DNA of 10,009 bases. Origin: Pseudomonadota bacterium. Its GTDB lineage: Bacteria > Pseudomonadota > Alphaproteobacteria > Rhizobiales > Xanthobacteraceae. A program made the translations under genes and the position numbers. This document shows positions 6,573 to 10,009 of this stretch, one piece after another (position 1 is the first letter of the stretch; the number at the start of each line of letters is the position of its first letter). The notes under the pieces are model-generated. The model did no database searches and had not been told where the DNA came from. It was given only the letters and a program-made list of their open reading frames with translations. The DNA lies in NCBI GenBank assembly GCA_023451825.1, contig JAEXYA010000073.1:1-10009 (forward strand), written 5' to 3'.

Positions 6573-7064
6573 TTACTGCTTGCTCGCCACCCAGCGACCC
6601 GAGCATCCGTCGGAGCGCTGGAAGGTGCCGGAGCCGGTGCGGCCGGACAAGCGGCCCTGGCTGGTGACGCCGATGCCGCTGTAATTGCCGGCGCCGCGCA
6701 CGCTGCCATTGGCGCTCACCGTCGCGCGTCCCGAGCCACTGCTGCCCGTCATCCGGCCGCCCGATACGGTGAATTGTTCCGTCAGCGTGTCGGAGCAGCC
6801 GGACGTGCCTGCGCTCGATATCGACCAGACGCCGTCAAAACTTCCGCCCCCGCCACCTTCGCTACGGCTGCGCGTCGCCGTCTGGCGGCGCGGTGCCGGA
6901 CGCTCGGAGCGTTCGCGCGGCGCCGAGCGGGAATCCGGGGCAGAGCCGGACAGCGTTTTGTTGTCGTTGCCGAAGCTGCCGCCCGCCGCTCCTTGTGCGA
7001 AAGCGACGCCTCCCGAAAGAGCAAATGCGGTCGCGAAAATGATCAATCCAAATCGAACAGACAT
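6573..7064 (-). CDS. Secreted small paralog A, Arg-rich linker and two-cysteine domain
   Basis: A 163-residue secreted protein of unknown function. Its signal peptide is about 1-23 with an AFA cleavage site. QGAAGGSFGNDNKTLSGS (24-41) matches the same motif in the downstream paralog. A linker (42-75) with eight arginines between 46 and 67 leads into a glycine run. The C-terminal domain starts FDGVWSIS (76-83), has repeated short Gly/Ser beta strands including GRLSGRTGSG, and ends DGCSGRW. Cys90 and Cys154 are the only cysteines. It follows the caspase-like gene by 27 nt with a poor ribosome binding site (GAAAG). Domains of the FDGxW...CSGRW type are common in rhizobial hypothetical proteins (from memory). 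No catalytic residues are apparent, which suggests a binding, structural or substrate role. Confidence 0.87.
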   Translation of the reverse strand: MSVRFGLIIFATAFALSGGVAFAQGAAGGSFGNDNKTLSGSAPDSRSAPRERSERPAPRRQTATRSRSEGGGGGSFDGVWSISSAGTSGCSDTLTEQFTVSGGRMTGSSGSGRATVSANGSVRGAGNYSGIGVTSQGRLSGRTGSGTFQRSDGCSGRWVASKQ

Positions 7065-7091
7065 CGCAATCAGCTTTCAAAAATGAAGTGC

Positions 7092-8459
7092 TTATAATTT
7101 CGCGTCGGGGCCTTTGACTGAGTTGGCGCAGATCGCACCGACGATGGAACACGATTTCCCGGTCTTGCTGCACTGATCGATGGCTGCATCGCGCGCCTGC
7201 GCCAGCGTGCTGCGCGCCACCAGCGACCAGTTGCCGCCCAGCGCAGCGAAGGCGCCGCAATTCGATCCGTAGAACGAGAGTTCGAGCGGGCAGGCGGATG
7301 CGCCGCATTGGGCGCGGGCTTTGCCCACCGCGGATTTACGCGATGGCTGGTCCCACGACATGCCCCATTTCTTGTCCTTGGCGTCGAACACGAGAGCGCC
7401 CCATGGCTTGACGTCTTGGACACCACGCAGCCGCTGCAACAGGCCTTCGGTGGCTTCGCCGGTGGGCGGCAGGCCGCCTTTCAGCTGGAAATCGCGAATG
7501 GCAACCGCGATGCCGTTCTTGCTGTTGAGTGGCTCGGGATCGAAGTTCAGTTCGTAGAGACGGTCGCTGATCTCGGAGAGCTTGACGGGGTCGGTGATGG
7601 CGAGCTTGTCGAAGTCGATGCGCGGCGTGTCGGACAGCCTCGCTTCCTGCATGGGCTTGTCCGGCACGATCAGAGGAACGGCCGGCGCAGGCGCCACGAA
7701 ATAGAAATTGCCGTCGATCGGCGATGACGACACCCAGGGCTGTTGTGCGCCGCCGGTGGAGCGCTTCACCGCAAGGCCGACCTGATTGAAGGTCTGGAAG
7801 ATATCGAGACCCGCCTGGCGCACGGTGGTCGCCAGCGCCTTGGTATAGGGGCTGTTGCCGTCCGCGCCATCCTGCGCCACCGAGCCGGGCTGGGTGGCAT
7901 AGGAGATCAGCGTGCCCTCCGGTGCCCGCATCTGTGCAAGTCCGCCTTCCGCCGCGCGAAGGCCGCGGGTGCCGAATGGATTGTTCCGGCAGGCATCGAG
8001 GATGACCATATTGAGCCGCGTGCCGGAGCCCTGCATCTGGCGGAGCACGAGATTGACATCGACCATCTGGAAATCGACATCGGCCTCGCGGGTCGGATTG
8101 GCACTCACCGGCACGAGATAGTTGGCGCCCGAGACCTGAACGCCGTGGCCGGCATAATAAAACAGCGCAACATCGGCGCCCTGCACCTGCCGGCCGAAAT
8201 TCTGCACGGCGATGTCGAGCGCAGGCTTGTCGAGATCGAGCTGCGCGCCACCACCGACCAGCGTGAAGCCGAGCGCTGTCAGCGTCTGCGCCATCAGCTT
8301 GGCGTCGTTCTTCGGATTGTCGAGCGGCGTGATGCTGCGATAGGCCGCGTTGCCGACGATCAGCGCAATGCGCTTCTCGGCATGGGCGATGCCGATGGTC
8401 GTGAGCAATGCGACAAGTATCAGCGCAAGCGATCGCGCGCAGCGGACGAAATGGTCCAT
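7092..8459 (-). CDS. Secreted caspase-like protease (peptidase C14) with DUF4189-like tail
   Basis: Predicted cysteine protease exported from the cytoplasm. The 455-residue product has a signal peptide (1-27, cut after AHA). A caspase p20-like domain (about 28-255) follows, starting KRIALIVGN. The catalytic dyad is His105 in YYAGHGV and Cys157 in ILDACRNNPF, both intact, so it should be active. Residues about 283-345 resemble a peptidoglycan-binding type 1 fold (AVAIRDFQLKGGLPPTGEA). The tail (about 352-446) fits DUF4189, with WGALVFD, WGMSWDQPSR and six cysteines (385, 390, 401, 430, 437, 444). The ATG at 8459 is chosen because AGGTGGGG precedes it and it begins the signal peptide; the frame is open to 8534 without family features. 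It is the first gene of an operon with two small secreted paralogs. Confidence 0.92.
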   Translation of the reverse strand: MDHFVRCARSLALILVALLTTIGIAHAEKRIALIVGNAAYRSITPLDNPKNDAKLMAQTLTALGFTLVGGGAQLDLDKPALDIAVQNFGRQVQGADVALFYYAGHGVQVSGANYLVPVSANPTREADVDFQMVDVNLVLRQMQGSGTRLNMVILDACRNNPFGTRGLRAAEGGLAQMRAPEGTLISYATQPGSVAQDGADGNSPYTKALATTVRQAGLDIFQTFNQVGLAVKRSTGGAQQPWVSSSPIDGNFYFVAPAPAVPLIVPDKPMQEARLSDTPRIDFDKLAITDPVKLSEISDRLYELNFDPEPLNSKNGIAVAIRDFQLKGGLPPTGEATEGLLQRLRGVQDVKPWGALVFDAKDKKWGMSWDQPSRKSAVGKARAQCGASACPLELSFYGSNCGAFAALGGNWSLVARSTLAQARDAAIDQCSKTGKSCSIVGAICANSVKGPDAKL

Positions 8460-8483
8460 GATCCCCACCTGGCAATGGCGATC

Positions 8484-8511
8484 ATGGTAACCGCGACGGC
8501 GTGAATCGCAA
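8484..8511 (-). promoter_or_regulatory. Candidate promoter of the protease operon
   Basis: On the - strand, TTGCGA (8511-8506) and TACCAT (8489-8484) each match four of six sigma-70 consensus bases with a 16-bp spacer, 25-30 bases upstream of the start codon. It is the only reasonable candidate between the start and the repeat at 8541. It is weak evidence alone. Confidence 0.25.
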
Positions 8512-8540
8512 TTGGCTGGATGCGCACCGCACACTCAGCC

Positions 8541-8667
8541 CCTCATGGTGAGGAGCGCGCTCTTGCGCGCATCTCGAACCATGAGCTGTCAGAGCTCCGC
8601 AGCCATCCCTTGCGAATGGCTACGCCATTCGCTGGGAGACGCCGCTGCGCGGCTCCTCAGGATGAGG
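8541..8667. repeat. 127-bp multi-hairpin palindromic element
   Basis: The ends cctcatggtgaggag (8541-8555) and ctcctcaggatgagg (8653-8667) are inverted repeats matching at 13 of 15 bases. Inside are gcgcgc/gcgcgc (8555-8570), nested in ctcatggt/accatgag (8542-8585), gcgaatggc/gccattcgc (8612-8632, perfect 9 bp) and gccgc/gcggc (8641-8653). It differs in sequence from the other repeats in the window. It sits 20 bp beyond the alcohol dehydrogenase stop and 81 bp upstream of the protease start, where it may end the dehydrogenase message. Confidence 0.75.
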
Positions 8668-8687
8668 GCGGAGTGGGGTGGCTCGCC

Positions 8688-9746
8688 TCAATTCGCCAGC
8701 ATGATCCGCCCGACCACCTTACCAGCGCGCAACTGGTCGATCCATTTCTGGGCGTCGCCCATCGGCTCTTCCTTCATGGGCGTCGGCTTGACCTTGCCGG
8801 CGCGGGCGAGGGCCATCAGCTCCTTGGTTTCTTCCAGCGTGCCGACCATGAAACCCTCCACGGTCAGCCGCTTGTAGATCCACTGCACCATCGGCATGCT
8901 GAACTCGCCGCCCATCAGGCCGGATACCACCACCTTGCCGCCACGGGCGGCAGCCGCGATCGCAAAGTTCATCGATTTGTCATTGCCGGCAAAATCCACC
9001 ACGCCGTCGAAGCCGCCATCGTTTTCTTTCACGATGCGCTTGGCGATGTCCGGCTCGGACGGATCATAGGCGAAGGCGGCGCCGTTCTTCAGCGCGGCCT
9101 CGCGCGCGGCCGGATTGAGATCGGCCACCGAGATCGGCTGCTTGAACATCGCCTGCGCCAGCGAGAGGCCAGCCATGCCGACGCCGCCAAGGCCGACCAG
9201 CAGCAGGTTGCGCTGGCGCGGCCGATCGACGAGGCGCTTCAGCGCGCCATAGGCGGTGATGCCCGAGCACATCAGGGTCGCGGCGACATTGGTCGGCAGC
9301 GGATCGTAATCGAGCAGGTATTTTTCGTCGGGGATCAACACATGGGTGGCGAAACCGCCATCGATGGCAACGCCGACAAACCGGTTGCGGGTGCAGAGAT
9401 TCTCGTCGCCGGCGAGACAGTCGCGGCACTTGCCGCAGCCGATCCATGGGAACACGGCCTTCTTCTTGCCGACCAGCGACTGGTCGCCGTCCGCGCCGAC
9501 TTCATCGACGATCCCCGCGATCTCGTGGCCGAGGGTAAAGGGCAGGGTCATGCCGCGGGTGGTGTCGAGTTTCTTGCCGCCGCCGAGATCGGCCCAGCCG
9601 TCCTGGATGTGCAGGTCGGAATGGCACAGGCCGCAGCGCTCGATGCGCACCAGCACTTCGCGGCCCTGCGGCTTCGGCGTGTCGATGATGGTTTCGCACA
9701 GCGGCGCGTCGAACTTGACCAGCGACTGGCGGATCATTTTTGTCAT
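8688..9746 (-). CDS. Zinc-dependent alcohol dehydrogenase
   Basis: Medium-chain NAD(P)-dependent dehydrogenase, cytoplasmic, 352 residues, full length. Catalytic zinc ligands are Cys41 (GLCHSD), His74 (GHE) and Cys160 (LMCSGITAYGAL). Structural zinc ligands are Cys104, 107, 110 and 118 (CGKCRDCLAGDENLC). The Rossmann motif GLGGVG (185-190) is followed by Asp209 in VADLNP; an acid there usually means NAD rather than NADP. The substrate cannot be told; a primary or secondary alcohol/aldehyde pair is likely. The ATG at 9746 has AGGGAAG just upstream. The frame stays open to 10001 but that part overlaps the palindromic repeat and has no dehydrogenase character. No functional link to the downstream protease operon is evident, and a 228-bp repeat-bearing gap separates them. 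Confidence 0.94.
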   Translation of the reverse strand: MTKMIRQSLVKFDAPLCETIIDTPKPQGREVLVRIERCGLCHSDLHIQDGWADLGGGKKLDTTRGMTLPFTLGHEIAGIVDEVGADGDQSLVGKKKAVFPWIGCGKCRDCLAGDENLCTRNRFVGVAIDGGFATHVLIPDEKYLLDYDPLPTNVAATLMCSGITAYGALKRLVDRPRQRNLLLVGLGGVGMAGLSLAQAMFKQPISVADLNPAAREAALKNGAAFAYDPSEPDIAKRIVKENDGGFDGVVDFAGNDKSMNFAIAAAARGGKVVVSGLMGGEFSMPMVQWIYKRLTVEGFMVGTLEETKELMALARAGKVKPTPMKEEPMGDAQKWIDQLRAGKVVGRIMLAN

Positions 9747-9830
9747 GTTGTTTCTTCCCTGGACGTTATTGCCGTCTAGCAAACACAGGATGGCGGGGAG
9801 GGCAAGTGGGAGCGGGACCACACCGCGGCC

Positions 9831-9929
9831 GTGGGATGGGTTGAGCGCAGCGATACCCATCACCATAAACGCCGGAGCATGCGGTGATGGGTATCGCTCC
9901 GGCGCTCCGCGCCACTCAACCCATCCTAC
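9831..9929. repeat. Nested palindrome, copy 2
   Basis: Same element and orientation as 5964-6065, with seven substitutions and a 3-nt gap over 102 columns. The inner arms gcgatacccatcacc (9850-9864) and ggtgatgggtatcgc (9883-9897) are unchanged. Two T-to-C changes fall in or beside the loop of the small ggcgc/gcgcc hairpin (9901-9913), so the stem is kept. The outer stem tolerates one G-T pair. It lies between the dehydrogenase start and the 3' end of the gene cut by the window edge. Apart from this repeat, 9747-9949 shows no gene and no convincing promoter. Confidence 0.85.
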
Positions 9930-9949
9930 GCGAGCGGTCCCGATTGAAT

Positions 9950-10009
9950 TCAGGAGTTCTGGCGCGACCGGATCGACATCGCAATCGCCACCACCAGCCA
10001 CACCACGAG
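9950..10009 (-). CDS. C-terminal end of an unidentified, probably membrane, protein (partial)
   Basis: Read from the right edge on the - strand, the frame gives LVVWLVVAIAMSIRSRQNS and a TGA stop at 9952-9950. A hydrophobic stretch followed by a short basic/polar tail is what a last transmembrane helix looks like. The codons have the G/C-rich third positions of the window. The gene continues outside, so no family can be named. Nineteen residues are too few to be sure that it is coding. Confidence 0.45.
   Translation of the reverse strand, partial: LVVWLVVAIAMSIRSRQNS

Noticed and set aside
7336..8475. Second - strand frame (379 codons) inside the caspase-like gene
   Set aside because: It overlaps the caspase gene in another frame, gives a low-complexity Arg/Ala product, and lacks a start with a good ribosome binding site.
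8520..9779. Open + strand frame of 419 codons opposite the alcohol dehydrogenase
   Set aside because: It runs through the repeat at 8541-8667 and antisense to a complete zinc dehydrogenase. Its His/Asp/Arg-rich product has no family character.
5964..9929. Composite transposon bounded by the repeat pair
   Set aside because: There is no transposase or integrase between the copies, and the repeats are nested palindromes without insertion-sequence features or visible target duplications.
9747..10001. N-terminal extension of the alcohol dehydrogenase by 85 codons
   Set aside because: The extension is read through the palindromic repeat copy at 9831-9929 and precedes a good ribosome binding site and the normal family start at 9746.
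1..10009. CRISPR array or phage genes
   Set aside because: No set of regularly spaced short direct repeats and no phage or Cas protein motifs were seen; the repeats present are palindromic and of single or double copy.

Overview
The window looks like the chromosome of a GC-rich alphaproteobacterium of the Bradyrhizobium/Rhodopseudomonas/Afipia group. Three things suggest this: the strong G/C preference at third codon positions, the gene order fabG-acpP-fabF-mltG-yicC-gmk (from memory, the usual fatty-acid/cell-wall cluster in Rhizobiales), and several families of palindromic intergenic repeats of the kind scattered through those genomes. No database search was possible, so the species is not named.

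Left half (1-5960, all + strand): an essential housekeeping cluster. fabG (ketoacyl-ACP reductase), acpP (acyl carrier protein) and fabF (ketoacyl-ACP synthase II) supply fatty-acid elongation. mltG (membrane-bound lytic transglycosylase) acts on nascent peptidoglycan, yicC is a predicted endoribonuclease, and gmk is guanylate kinase. acpP has its own long leader and a good intrinsic terminator, so it is probably transcribed partly as a single-gene message. A 150-bp cloverleaf-like palindromic element lies between acpP and fabF. yicC and gmk are separated by only two bases.

Right half (6075-9746, all - strand): an accessory block. A zinc-dependent alcohol dehydrogenase is followed by a secreted caspase-like protease, then by two tandem paralogous small secreted proteins of 163 residues each. 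The protease has a signal peptide, a caspase fold with His105 and Cys157, a peptidoglycan-binding-like segment and a cysteine-rich DUF4189-like tail. The two small proteins share an N-terminal motif after the signal peptide, an arginine-rich linker and a two-cysteine beta-type domain. Spacing of 27 and 6 nt says protease and small proteins are co-transcribed. The most interesting idea in the window is that this is an envelope protease encoded together with its own substrates or regulators.

The accessory block is framed by two copies, in the same orientation, of a ~100-bp nested palindrome (5964-6065 and 9831-9929; about 92 of 102 aligned columns identical). A different multi-hairpin repeat (8541-8667) separates the dehydrogenase from the protease operon. 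The right edge cuts a further - strand gene, of which only a 19-residue hydrophobic C-terminus is visible. No tRNA, rRNA, CRISPR array, transposase or phage gene was seen. No gene-free stretch exceeds 300 bases; the longest are 853-1148, 1389-1669, 8460-8687 and 9747-9949, and their contents are listed.
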